Of a stretch of DNA of 64,000 bases, positions 49,891 to 58,479 are shown piece after piece. The notes under the pieces were generated by a model. That model saw only the letters and a program-made list of their open reading frames with translations, was not told where the DNA came from and made no database searches. Position 1 is the stretch's first letter. Each line of letters opens with the position of its first letter. The position numbers and the translations under genes were made by a program. Origin of the DNA: Candidatus Zixiibacteriota bacterium (GTDB lineage Bacteria > Desulfobacterota > Binatia > UBA9968); contig DATLYW010000045.1 in the NCBI GenBank assembly GCA_035574315.1, forward strand, positions 32,684 to 96,683, given 5' to 3'.

Positions 49891-52533
49891 TTACGCGAAC
49901 CCCGGAGACCTTCCCGGAGCGCCGGCTTGCGGGAAGGAAGTTTCCCGAAGGATCCGCTCTGAGCGGCCGGCGCCCGACGGCTTGTCCGCGGACAACCTGA
50001 TCACCTTCACCTTCACGCAAGCGTCCATCAATCCGGCCATCGGATCGATCTGGCTGAGCCCGTACGGGACGAGCGAGTTGAAGTGGATGCCCCGGCCGCG
50101 GGCGGCGCGGCGCGCCTTCGCCCACTGCCCGAAGCAGGAGGCGATGCCGACGACCTCGGGATGAATGCACTGGGAGACTCTGGCGATGGCCCGGGCACGC
50201 GCGCCCGCCGGCGTTTCCAGCTCCACGAGATCGCCGTCGGCGATGCCCCGCGCGCGCGCCGCCTCCGCGCTGATCAACAGGTTGTAGGCGTACGGGTGGT
50301 GCTCGGCCAGCTCCGCCAGCCATGGATTGTCCTGGGTCATGTTGTAGCTGTGGAACGGGAGCTTGTAGTTGACGGCGATGAGATCGTATCCGGATGGAGC
50401 ATGCTCTTGCGCCGCGCAGGGATGCCACGAAGGCAATGCGCGGAAAGACCTGCAGTCGATTTTCAGGCCGAACTCCGCCGCCGCCTGCTCGAGCTGAGCA
50501 CCGGTCTCGAGCAGAAACTCGAAATAAATCGGGACGCGCGGGAGCCTCTTGAGCGCGCGCGGAAACCGCTCGGCGAGCGTCCGGGGAAAAGCGACGAAAC
50601 CTTTTTCGCGCAGCGTCTCCAGCCCGTACTCCGGGCCCAGCGTCGAGCGGATGTGACGCTCGAGGATCTCCTCGACGGAAGGGACCGGCGTCGCCTCCAG
50701 CCGGTACGGCTCTTTCAGCCCCAGGCCGGAATTGAAGCGCTCGATGAAAGGCTCGAGCCTGTTCAGCCGCCTCGCCAGCTCCATGTAGACTTCCACTGGA
50801 TGCCTGGCTTCCGTTTTCTCCGCGAGCACGGGCTGGCGCAGGGTGTAATACCAGTGATCGCCGTTGACCCAGCCGCGCATCGAGTTCACGGAAAAATCGA
50901 GCCGCTCCGCGTGCTGCCGAAGCGGCAGGACGACGTCGGCCAGCTCTGCGGTCTCGGTCAGCTTGTCGCCGAGAAAAACAACCCAGCGGAACCGTCCGAT
51001 CGCCTCGGCCAGGGTCTTCGGCCCGGCCCCCGACATCATCACGTTGAAGTTGTTCAGGATGAGAATCTCCGGCTTGTAGGGCAGCAGATCGGGGCGCTGA
51101 ACCAGGCTGAGACCCATCATCACGGTTCCCATCGCCCGCCCGGTGGGAAAGAGCTCGCGCAGGTTGATCGTCTCGGGGGCGCGCGGCCGGCCGGCGGGGT
51201 AGGAGCGGACCTCGCCCGGGCCGACGACCAGTCCTTCATCGCTTTCCTCGACGCGCGGCTTTTCGCCGGGCCCCAGAAGATTCGTGCTGAGACAACCTCC
51301 CGGAACGTCCAGGGCACCGACGAGAACGTTGAGCATGTGAACGTTCATGCAGGCCCACATGCCGAACTGATGCGAGGAAAGACCGCGGCTGTCGCAAAAA
51401 GCACACACCGGCCGATAGGGAAGCGTCTGCCCTTCGATCGTAACCGTGCCCCCGATCATCGCCGATTCGCCGAAGGTCCGGGCGAGGCGGCGGATCGTTT
51501 CCGGCGAAACCGTGGTGATCTCCGCAACCACTTCGGGCGCGTAGTTTTTCTGCAAGTGCTCCCGGAGCGCGGCGAGCGCGGGCTTGCAGGCTTTGCCCGC
51601 CACCGTAAATTCGCCCTCGAGCGCCGGCGCCCGGACGGCGTCGAAGGCGCAGGCGTGCCCGGCGAGCTCGTCCCAGACCAGCGGCCTGGCCGATCCCTCC
51701 TCGCGGATGTAATGCCCGTCAGCGCCGATCAGGTAAGGCGCGTTGGTCTGGTTCCGCAGGAAGTCCCGGTCGAAGACGCCCATCTCGTTGAGCAGGACAT
51801 GCATCATGGCGAGGGCAAGCGCTCCGTCCGTGCCCGGGCGGATCGGTACCCACTCGTCGGCCTGAGAAGCCACCGGGCTGCAGATCGGATCGATCACGAC
51901 CAGCCGCATCCCACGGCGGCGCGCTTCGGCGATCTCGCGCGCGGCGCGCATCGCATCGTGGTTGACCGCGCCGCCGCGCTGCGCGCCGAAGAGGAGGAGG
52001 TAACGGCAACGGGGCACGTCGATCTCGACGTGCATGGTGCCGTTGATCAGATAGCAGGCGTCCACGTGCGTGGCGAAAACCGGCCCGCCGGCGAAGTTGG
52101 GCGTCCCGAAAGTCCTGGCGAAAGCGCCGACGCAGCTTCCCACCCAGTCCGGTTCGCCGACGCCGCGCAGGATCACCAGCTTGCGCGGGTCCTCGGCCAT
52201 CACCCGGGCCAGTTTCGCGGCCACCGTCTCCATCGCCTCATCCCAGCTCAGCTCGCGCCACTCTGGATCGATCCCGATGCCTTTTCGCGGATTGGTCCTG
52301 ATCAGCGGCCGCCGAGGACGGTCGGGATCATAGATGCTCATGATGGCGGCGAGGCCTTTCGCGCAGATTCGCCCGGCGTTGTGGGGGCTGTCCCGAAGCC
52401 CCTCGATTTTCACCACCACGCCGTCCTTGCGGCGAACCCGAATGCCGCAGCAATTCGAGCAGACGCGGCAAACGCTCGGGATCCAGATGTCCTCGCCCGC
52501 GCCAGCCGATTCCACGCCTTGTCCCGGAGTCAT
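49891..52533 (-). CDS. DMSO-reductase-family molybdopterin oxidoreductase, catalytic subunit (subfamily unknown)
   Basis: 880 residues. C22-x2-C25-x3-C29 and C57 for [4Fe-4S]; QADEWVPIRPGTDGALALAMM; LPYRPVCAFCDSRGLSSHQFGMW; ELADVVLPLRQHAERLDFSVNSMRGWVNGDHWYY; C-terminal ARARGIADGDLVELETPAG. It is the sister of 5444-8044, sharing the RGWV-GDHWY-TLRQP block and the short segment after GTPN. In that segment the two share no Cys, Ser or Asp, so the metal ligand is unclear. No Tat signal and no FeS or membrane partner. AAAGGA precedes ATG 52533. Upstream by seven bases is a beta-propeller gene, downstream two substrate-binding-like genes. Confidence 0.85.
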   Translation of the reverse strand: MTPGQGVESAGAGEDIWIPSVCRVCSNCCGIRVRRKDGVVVKIEGLRDSPHNAGRICAKGLAAIMSIYDPDRPRRPLIRTNPRKGIGIDPEWRELSWDEAMETVAAKLARVMAEDPRKLVILRGVGEPDWVGSCVGAFARTFGTPNFAGGPVFATHVDACYLINGTMHVEIDVPRCRYLLLFGAQRGGAVNHDAMRAAREIAEARRRGMRLVVIDPICSPVASQADEWVPIRPGTDGALALAMMHVLLNEMGVFDRDFLRNQTNAPYLIGADGHYIREEGSARPLVWDELAGHACAFDAVRAPALEGEFTVAGKACKPALAALREHLQKNYAPEVVAEITTVSPETIRRLARTFGESAMIGGTVTIEGQTLPYRPVCAFCDSRGLSSHQFGMWACMNVHMLNVLVGALDVPGGCLSTNLLGPGEKPRVEESDEGLVVGPGEVRSYPAGRPRAPETINLRELFPTGRAMGTVMMGLSLVQRPDLLPYKPEILILNNFNVMMSGAGPKTLAEAIGRFRWVVFLGDKLTETAELADVVLPLRQHAERLDFSVNSMRGWVNGDHWYYTLRQPVLAEKTEARHPVEVYMELARRLNRLEPFIERFNSGLGLKEPYRLEATPVPSVEEILERHIRSTLGPEYGLETLREKGFVAFPRTLAERFPRALKRLPRVPIYFEFLLETGAQLEQAAAEFGLKIDCRSFRALPSWHPCAAQEHAPSGYDLIAVNYKLPFHSYNMTQDNPWLAELAEHHPYAYNLLISAEAARARGIADGDLVELETPAGARARAIARVSQCIHPEVVGIASCFGQWAKARRAARGRGIHFNSLVPYGLSQIDPMAGLMDACVKVKVIRLSADKPSGAGRSERILRETSFPQAGAPGRSPGFA

Positions 52534-52540
52534 AAATCCT

Positions 52541-53737
52541 TTACCGCATATTGCCGGTATGGCCGAGGGAGTAGCGGCCGGGCTGCGGCCAGACGCAAAG
52601 GCCGTGCGGTTCCTTTTTCACCGGGATCGTTCGAACCGCCCCCGTGGCGGTATCGACGGCGTAAACGGCGTCGTCAAAGCGGCTCGACAGCCACAACGTT
52701 TTCCCGTCGATGCTCACGTTCCCCATGTCGGGGCTGCCGCCGCCGGGAATGGGCCACGTGTTGACGACTCTTCTCGCGGCGAAATCGACGACCGACACGC
52801 TCCCCTTGCCCCCATGCGGCCCGAAGACGTGGTGCGAGCCGCGGTTGGCCACGAACAGCTTCGTCCCGTCGCGGCTCACCGCCAAACCATGCGCGCCCAC
52901 GCCCGTTTCCACGAATCCCACTTCGACAAGCCGATCCCCGTCGACCACGAACAAGCCGTCGGCCTTCATGTCGGCGACGTAAAAAAGCCGGCCGTCAGGA
53001 GACAGGCGGATGTCCTGAGGCATCCCTCCCCTGGAAAGCTTCAGATAACCGGTGACCTTTCGACCGACGAGGTCGATCCTGGCGAGCGTCCCGGCGAACT
53101 CGCAGGTGAAAATCGCATAGCGGCCGTCGACGGAAAAATCCGCATGATTGATGCCCCGGCAGTTGGGCACGCGGATACTGAACTGGAACGCCATCGTCCG
53201 CGGGTCGCGGAAGTCGAGCCTTTTAAGCGCCTCTGCGACAACGATCGCGAACTGACCGTCCGGCGTGAAATACATGTTGTAAGGGTCGTCGACGGGAATC
53301 GATTTGCCGGGCTTGCCCGTTTTCGGGTCGATCGGGGTCACGCTCCCATCCTTGCGTCCTTCGGCATTGTTGTTCACCCAGAGGGTCTTCAGATCCCACG
53401 ACGGAATGACGTGCTGCGGATGGAGGCCGGCGCGGAAGCGATCCACCACTTTGAAGCTCGCCGGATCGATCACCGCCACCTCGCCGGACTGGCGGTTGGG
53501 CACATAGACGCGCACCAGCGCTCCGGCCGCAACCGGGCTCAGACGATCTGCCCGGATCTCGCTGTAGATATTCTGCGGGTCGACTACGGAAGGCATTCCA
53601 GGCAAGGTTTGGATCGAGCCGGCCCCTGGAGCTCGATCCGACGCCCCGGGGGCAATCGACGCGAGCCCCAGCGCGAGCAATGCCAATGCCGGGACTTTCA
53701 TCGCACGACGACAAACAGCGCTGGCCCTGTATCTCAC
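52541..53737 (-). CDS. Exported YVTN-type beta-propeller protein
   Basis: 398 residues. GTG start at 53737 with GGAGGAG seven bases upstream; an N-terminal Arg-Arg and hydrophobic core (about 13-28, ending A-P-G-A-S) form a signal peptide. Repeats such as VYVPNRQSGEVAVIDPASFKVV, VSRDGTKLFVANRGSHHV and VSIDGKTLWLSSRFDDAVYAVDTATGAV are YVTN/lactonase-like blades. No heme or copper motif is seen. First gene of a row with the molybdoenzyme at 49891. Its role in the periplasm is unknown. Confidence 0.8.
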   Translation of the reverse strand: MRYRASAVCRRAMKVPALALLALGLASIAPGASDRAPGAGSIQTLPGMPSVVDPQNIYSEIRADRLSPVAAGALVRVYVPNRQSGEVAVIDPASFKVVDRFRAGLHPQHVIPSWDLKTLWVNNNAEGRKDGSVTPIDPKTGKPGKSIPVDDPYNMYFTPDGQFAIVVAEALKRLDFRDPRTMAFQFSIRVPNCRGINHADFSVDGRYAIFTCEFAGTLARIDLVGRKVTGYLKLSRGGMPQDIRLSPDGRLFYVADMKADGLFVVDGDRLVEVGFVETGVGAHGLAVSRDGTKLFVANRGSHHVFGPHGGKGSVSVVDFAARRVVNTWPIPGGGSPDMGNVSIDGKTLWLSSRFDDAVYAVDTATGAVRTIPVKKEPHGLCVWPQPGRYSLGHTGNMR

Positions 53738-54468
53738 GGGACACTCCTCCTGCCGGTCACGACAGCTTGCTCGTCACTCCCCCGGCGAAGCACCGCGTCA
53801 TCTCCGGGAGCCACGATGGTCGGATAGATGAACTCGAATCTCTGCAGTCCGGGCGAGATGGTCGTGTGCCCGGGCCCAATCGAATCCGAGCGCTCTTCGC
53901 TCGCCTCGGCGGCCCGGCGATGGTTTTCGGCGACGCCACCGGACGCGAATCGGGAAACCAGTTGCCGGACTCGATTTTGCCCACCGCTACGGACGGGTCG
54001 CGGCGCCTTCAACCCGTGACAGCCGCTCAGTTGCGCGGCTCCCGTTTCTGCCGTCACGTCGCGCCGGCGTCGTTGGAAGGCACGGCAAATCGGAGCCGGC
54101 GCGACACCATTGGGCATCCTTTCCCTGCGGCCGGCGCGGAATTCTACCCGACTGAAGAGGATCCATAGAGCAGCAATTGTGCCAACCCGACCGGCTGGCG
54201 GGAGCGCACCCGCCGTCGACCACGTTCTCGCCTCTCCCCGGAGCGTCCGCCCTGCGGTTTGTTTTTGCAGCGAGCCCTTTCGAAAAGCATCGCCTGCGCC
54301 GTTGCCAAATCTCGGAAAAAAAGGGGCCGCAATTCCAATTGGTAAGAACGGGGGTCGAATCGGGTGGCCCGCCCGAGGCGAATGCGTGATCGCTCGAGCG
54401 GCGCGCGGTGGCACCCGAATTGCTCGTGCTATCGACGGGCAGGAAAAGATCTCGGGAGACACGGAGCG
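53738..54468. other. Divergent intergenic region, no supported gene
   Basis: 731 bases between a minus-strand beta-propeller gene and a plus-strand small Cys-protein gene. The open frames here have Arg/Pro/Ala-rich products with no recognisable pattern and no good start sites. Promoters for both sides are expected; none could be assigned. It is the longest stretch in the window without a gene. Confidence 0.5.
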
Positions 54469-54795
54469 ATGATGGAGATACTGACGATCGTCGGGACCGC
54501 CGCGATTTCCGTCCTCTGGATGGTGCTGAGCATCGTGGCTTACGCCAGGCTCAACGGCTATCGCACCAGGAGGCTCACACGGTGCCCGGAAACGGGAGGG
54601 ATAACCGTTGTGGGTCTCGAACAGGACGGCGAGCCGTCGTCGGAAGGCGCGGTGAATCTCCGGGTGCAGAGCTGCCGACTCTGGCCCGGAAGAAAGAATT
54701 GCGAAAGGGGTTGCGTGGCGAGCTGCAGCAGGACCTGGGGAAGTCATGGATTCGACCTGGCCTCGCTGATGCCGCTCGAGCCTCGCGCGCGCTGA
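54469..54795 (+). CDS. Small membrane-anchored Cys protein, C-x-L-W-P-x4-C-x3-C family, member 3
   Basis: 108 residues. Membrane segment about 4-25, then RLTRCPETGGITVVGL with C39, and C69-x-L-W-P-x4-C78-x3-C82 with an extra C86. It closely matches member 1 (43651): same topology, the same C-P-E after the membrane segment at residue 39, and the same Cys motif. The start is ATG 54469 or the adjacent ATG 54472, preceded by GGAG. It stands before UbiD and hyuAB genes after a 129-base gap. Function unknown. Confidence 0.75.
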   Translation: MMEILTIVGTAAISVLWMVLSIVAYARLNGYRTRRLTRCPETGGITVVGLEQDGEPSSEGAVNLRVQSCRLWPGRKNCERGCVASCSRTWGSHGFDLASLMPLEPRAR

Positions 54796-54820
54796 GGGAG
54801 TCGCCGGCTATATAAGAGTT

Positions 54821-54846
54821 GCCGGGTTTTCCGGTTCCCGGTTTTT
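54821..54846. repeat. Degenerate CCGG/GTTTT intergenic repeat
   Basis: GCCGGGTTTTCCGGTTCCCG followed by GTTTTT. Similar strings occur at 60349-60378, 60456-60475 and 62905-62925, always between genes. The copies are too degenerate to be an insertion-sequence end. They look like a dispersed short repeat of the genome. Confidence 0.4.
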
Positions 54847-54924
54847 ACTTTGAGCCCTTCATTCGAACCTTGAGCCGCTCCAAAGCGGCTCACGCCAGCC
54901 CGGTTTGGCAGCGCAGACGTTTTC

Positions 54925-56337
54925 ATGCCGTACGCCGATCTCCGCGATTTCCTGAACAAGCTCGACCGCTGCGGGAAGCTTCACCGGATCGGCAAGCCGG
55001 TCGACAAGGATTGGGAGATCGCCGCCGTGACGAAAGCGGTTTTTGAGGCGATCCCCGAGCCTCGCCGTCCGGCGCTTCTCTTCGAGCGAGTGGCCGGCTT
55101 CGACATCCCCGTGGTCGTCGGCGCGCTCGGAGCTTCGCGGGCGATCTACTGCCTGGCGCTCGAATGCGAGATCGGGAAAGTCTACGAGAAGTGGGCCGAA
55201 GCCGAGCGCTGCCCCGTGCCTCCGAAGCGGCTCTCGGCCGGCCCGGTTCACGAAAACGTCCTGCGCGACGACGAGGTCGATCTCCGGCGCCTTCCCATAC
55301 CCACCTGGACCGTCGGAGAAGACCCCGGACCCTACATCACGTCGGGCTGTGTCATCACGCGTGACCCCGAATCGGGAATCAGAAACGTCGGAACGTACCG
55401 GGTCCAGCTCAAGGGGCCTCGCAAGCTGGGCCTCTTCATCAACTATCTCCAAGGCGGTAGAGAGCACGTCGAAAAGAACAACCGGCTCGGCCGCGCCACT
55501 CCCGTCGCCATCGTCGTCGGAGCGGACCCGGTCATCGGTCTGGTTTCGGTAACGCGGCTCCCGAAGGATCTGGACGAGCTCGCGGTTGCCGGAGCCTTGA
55601 GAGGAGCACCGGTCGAGGTGGTCCGCTGCGTGACGTCCGACCTCGAGGTTCCGGCGACTGCCGAGTTCGTGATCGAGGGAGCGATCGCGGCGAACCAGCT
55701 CGAAGACGAAGGTCCTTTCGGGGAATACACCGGCTACATGGGGCCGAGATCGATGTCCTACGTGGTGGACGTCGAGTGTCTCGCCCACAGAACCGGCCCC
55801 GTTTTCCAGGCCCTCACGAGCCAGATGCCGCCCAGCGAGTCGAGCTGCATCCGCTCCATCGGCAGGGAGTCGGCCCTGAAAAAGCATCTGGCTGCGGATC
55901 TCGGCCTGCCGGTGGTCGACGTTCATCTGTTCGAGGCGGGCGGATCGGCGGCCTATCTCGTCATATCGATGAAAAAGAGCCATCCCGCCCACCCGCGCAT
56001 CGCCATGTGCGGCGCGTGGGCGTTCGCTCCTCAGTTCGGCAAGATCACGGTCGTGGTCGACGACGACATCGACGTTCGCGACCCGGACAGCGTCAATTGG
56101 GCGCTCGCGTTTCGCGTCCAACCGGACAGGGACACTTTCGTCATGTCCGGCACCGCTGCGGTCCAGCTCGACCCGTCCCAAGCGCCCGAGGACGTGCTGC
56201 AACAGGATCCGTCGCGGCGGCTTTCCTCCAAGCTCGGCATCGACGCCACGCGCAAGCATCCGTTCCCGGCGGTTGCCGCGCCTCCGAGGGAGCACCTCGA
56301 TCGCGTGCTGCGGGAGTGGAAAAACTATGGTTTCTGA
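54925..56337 (+). CDS. UbiD-family (de)carboxylase
   Basis: 470 residues, close to the usual UbiD length. YADLRDFLNKLDRCGKLHRI start, RNVGTYRVQLKGPRKLGLFIN, VAIVVGADPVIGL, and the DEGPFGEYTGYMGP block whose Glu and the Arg of the earlier block belong to the Glu-Arg-Glu catalytic set. The family uses prenylated FMN to add or remove CO2 on aromatic or unsaturated acids. No UbiX gene is seen in the window. No ribosome site is evident at ATG 54925. It stands before hyuA (gap 36) and hyuB, suggesting one carboxylation or decarboxylation-linked pathway. Confidence 0.9.
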   Translation: MPYADLRDFLNKLDRCGKLHRIGKPVDKDWEIAAVTKAVFEAIPEPRRPALLFERVAGFDIPVVVGALGASRAIYCLALECEIGKVYEKWAEAERCPVPPKRLSAGPVHENVLRDDEVDLRRLPIPTWTVGEDPGPYITSGCVITRDPESGIRNVGTYRVQLKGPRKLGLFINYLQGGREHVEKNNRLGRATPVAIVVGADPVIGLVSVTRLPKDLDELAVAGALRGAPVEVVRCVTSDLEVPATAEFVIEGAIAANQLEDEGPFGEYTGYMGPRSMSYVVDVECLAHRTGPVFQALTSQMPPSESSCIRSIGRESALKKHLAADLGLPVVDVHLFEAGGSAAYLVISMKKSHPAHPRIAMCGAWAFAPQFGKITVVVDDDIDVRDPDSVNWALAFRVQPDRDTFVMSGTAAVQLDPSQAPEDVLQQDPSRRLSSKLGIDATRKHPFPAVAAPPREHLDRVLREWKNYGF

Positions 56338-56373
56338 ACGGCCGGACGGCCGCCAGCCGCGCTTCCCGCTCCC

Positions 56374-58449
56374 ATGAAGTGCTGCATCGACGTCGGGGGA
56401 ACGTTCACGGATTGCCTGGTGCTCGATGACCGGGGGCGGCTTCACGATTTCAAGTCGCCGACCACCCCCGCCGATCCGACGATCGGTCTTGCCGGCGTCC
56501 TCGAAAAGGCGGCCCGCTCGTTCGGCGTGGAGCTCTCCCGCTTCATGTCCGACGTGCGCCTGCTGATCGCGCACGGCACGACCCTGTCCACCAACGCCCT
56601 GCTGACCGGCAAGACCGCCAAAGTAGGCCTGCTCGTGACCAGGGGCTTTCGCGACACCATCGAGATGCGCCGTGGTTATAAAAACGTCCACACCTCGCGC
56701 TTCAATCTCTTCGTGCCGCCCTACCGGCCGCTCGTACCCCGCTCGCTGCGGCTTCCCGTCGAGGAGAGAACGCTCTGCACGGGCGAAGTCCTCACCCCGC
56801 TCAGGGAGGAAGACGTCCGGGCGGCGGTCGACAAATTCAGGCGGGAGGGCGTGGAGGCGGTCGCGGTTTGCTTCCTGCACAGCTACGCCAATCCGCTGAA
56901 CGAGCGGCGAGCCGCCGAGATCTGCCGCCGGGCGATGCCGGGCGCGTACGTCACGGCCTCGCACGAGGTTCTCCCGGTCTACCGCGAATACGAGCGCTTC
57001 AGCACCACCGTCGTGAGCGCCGCGGTGGGGCCGATCACCACCCGGTACCTCGACGCGCTGCGGCGCCGGCTCCGGGAAATCGGGTTCAACGGCACGCTCT
57101 ACGTGGTTCAGGGAGGCGGGCTGGTCCAGTCCGTGGAAGAATCGGTGCGGCGCGCCGTCTCGCTGGTCAACTCCGGCCCGGCGGCGGCTCCCTCGGGCGC
57201 AATCCGGCTGGGACAGGCTGTCAACCGCGACGATCTTTTTTCCGTGGACATGGGAGGGACGAGCTACGACGTCTGCTTGATCCGGGGGGGCGAGATCCCC
57301 GTGACCGACCACAACTGGGTGGGCGACGAGCACGTCGCGCTGAGGATGGTCGACGTTCCGAGCATCGGCGCCGGCGGCGGCAGCATCGCGTGGATCGACC
57401 CTCTGGGGCTCTTGCGCGTCGGTCCGCAAAGCGCCGGAGCCGACCCGGGGCCGGCGTGCTACGGAAAGGGCGGGAAGCTCCCGACGGTCACCGACGCGGA
57501 CCTGCTTCTGGGCTATGTCCCGGCGGACTATTTTCTCGGCGGGGAGATTCCGCTGAATCCCGATCTGGCCGGGCAAGCGGTCCGTGCCGTGGCGGAGCCT
57601 CTGGGGATCGACGTCCCGGCCGCTGCGATGGCGATCTTTGCGACCGTCAACTCGCAAATGGCCGACAAGATGAACGAGATCTCGACCAAGCGAGGATACG
57701 ACCCCCGCGACTTCGCTCTGGTGGTGGGCGGCGGAGCGGGACCCGTACACGGGGCTTCGGTCGCGCATCTGCTCGGGATTTCCACGATCATCGTCCCCTG
57801 CTACGCCGCGACCTACAGCGCCTTCGGCATGCTCAACATGGAGGTCGGGAAGAGCTTCGCCCGCTCTCTGGTCGCCCGCCAAAGCCTTCTCGATCTCGAG
57901 CGGCTCAACCGGTTGCTCCGGGAGATGGAGTCGGAAGCTCTCCGGTTCATGCACGATATCGGGGTCACGCCCGAGCAGACCACGCTCCAACGATCCCTCG
58001 AGATGCGTTATCTCGGGCAGTTCCAGCAACTGGAGATCGCGGAAGTTCCCGGCGGCGCAATCGGTCCGGCGGAGCTGCGCCGGATCGTTGCCGCTTTCCA
58101 CCGGCGGCACAAGGAGCTGTTCACCTTCGCCATGCCCGCGCGCGAGGTGGAATTCCTGAACGTGCTCTTGAAAGCTACGGTTCGCCAGGAAGCCGTCGAG
58201 CTGGCGGAGGTCGCCCCCGCAACCGGCGGGGCGGAGCGCGCGCTCAAGCGCAGCCGCCGCGTCCTCTGGGAGGTTACCCGCGGTTACGAGGAGACCCCGG
58301 TGTACGACGGCAGCCGCCTGGCCGCCGGCCACCGCATCGGCGGCCCGGCGATCATCGAGGAGCCCGCGACCACCGTCGTCGTGCCCCCGCAGTACGCCTG
58401 CGCCGTGGACAGGACGAAGAACTACGTTCTTTCCCGCGTTTCGAGCTGA
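56374..58449 (+). CDS. HyuA-family subunit (hydantoinase/oxoprolinase/acetophenone carboxylase-like)
   Basis: 691 residues. ATP-binding actin-like fold: CCIDVGGTFTDCLVLDD (phosphate 1), LIAHGTTLSTNALLTGKTAKVGLLVTRGFRDTIEMRRG, SVDMGGTSYDVCLI (phosphate 2) and the GGGAGPVHGASVAHLLGI adenosine segment. Relatives cleave cyclic amides with ATP or activate ketones for carboxylation (acetone and acetophenone carboxylase). Paired with hyuB 30 bases downstream. Substrate cannot be read; proximity to UbiD and aromatic genes makes a carboxylase reaction an attractive inference. Confidence 0.88.
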   Translation: MKCCIDVGGTFTDCLVLDDRGRLHDFKSPTTPADPTIGLAGVLEKAARSFGVELSRFMSDVRLLIAHGTTLSTNALLTGKTAKVGLLVTRGFRDTIEMRRGYKNVHTSRFNLFVPPYRPLVPRSLRLPVEERTLCTGEVLTPLREEDVRAAVDKFRREGVEAVAVCFLHSYANPLNERRAAEICRRAMPGAYVTASHEVLPVYREYERFSTTVVSAAVGPITTRYLDALRRRLREIGFNGTLYVVQGGGLVQSVEESVRRAVSLVNSGPAAAPSGAIRLGQAVNRDDLFSVDMGGTSYDVCLIRGGEIPVTDHNWVGDEHVALRMVDVPSIGAGGGSIAWIDPLGLLRVGPQSAGADPGPACYGKGGKLPTVTDADLLLGYVPADYFLGGEIPLNPDLAGQAVRAVAEPLGIDVPAAAMAIFATVNSQMADKMNEISTKRGYDPRDFALVVGGGAGPVHGASVAHLLGISTIIVPCYAATYSAFGMLNMEVGKSFARSLVARQSLLDLERLNRLLREMESEALRFMHDIGVTPEQTTLQRSLEMRYLGQFQQLEIAEVPGGAIGPAELRRIVAAFHRRHKELFTFAMPAREVEFLNVLLKATVRQEAVELAEVAPATGGAERALKRSRRVLWEVTRGYEETPVYDGSRLAAGHRIGGPAIIEEPATTVVVPPQYACAVDRTKNYVLSRVSS

Positions 58450-58479
58450 TCCGGGGAAGCCCGGGAGAAAGGGAAGCCG

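Noticed and set aside
53734..54747. 337-codon minus-strand open frame in the long gap
   Set aside because: It overlaps the start of the beta-propeller gene and the small Cys-protein gene antisense; composition is Arg/Pro/Ala-rich with no pattern or start site.
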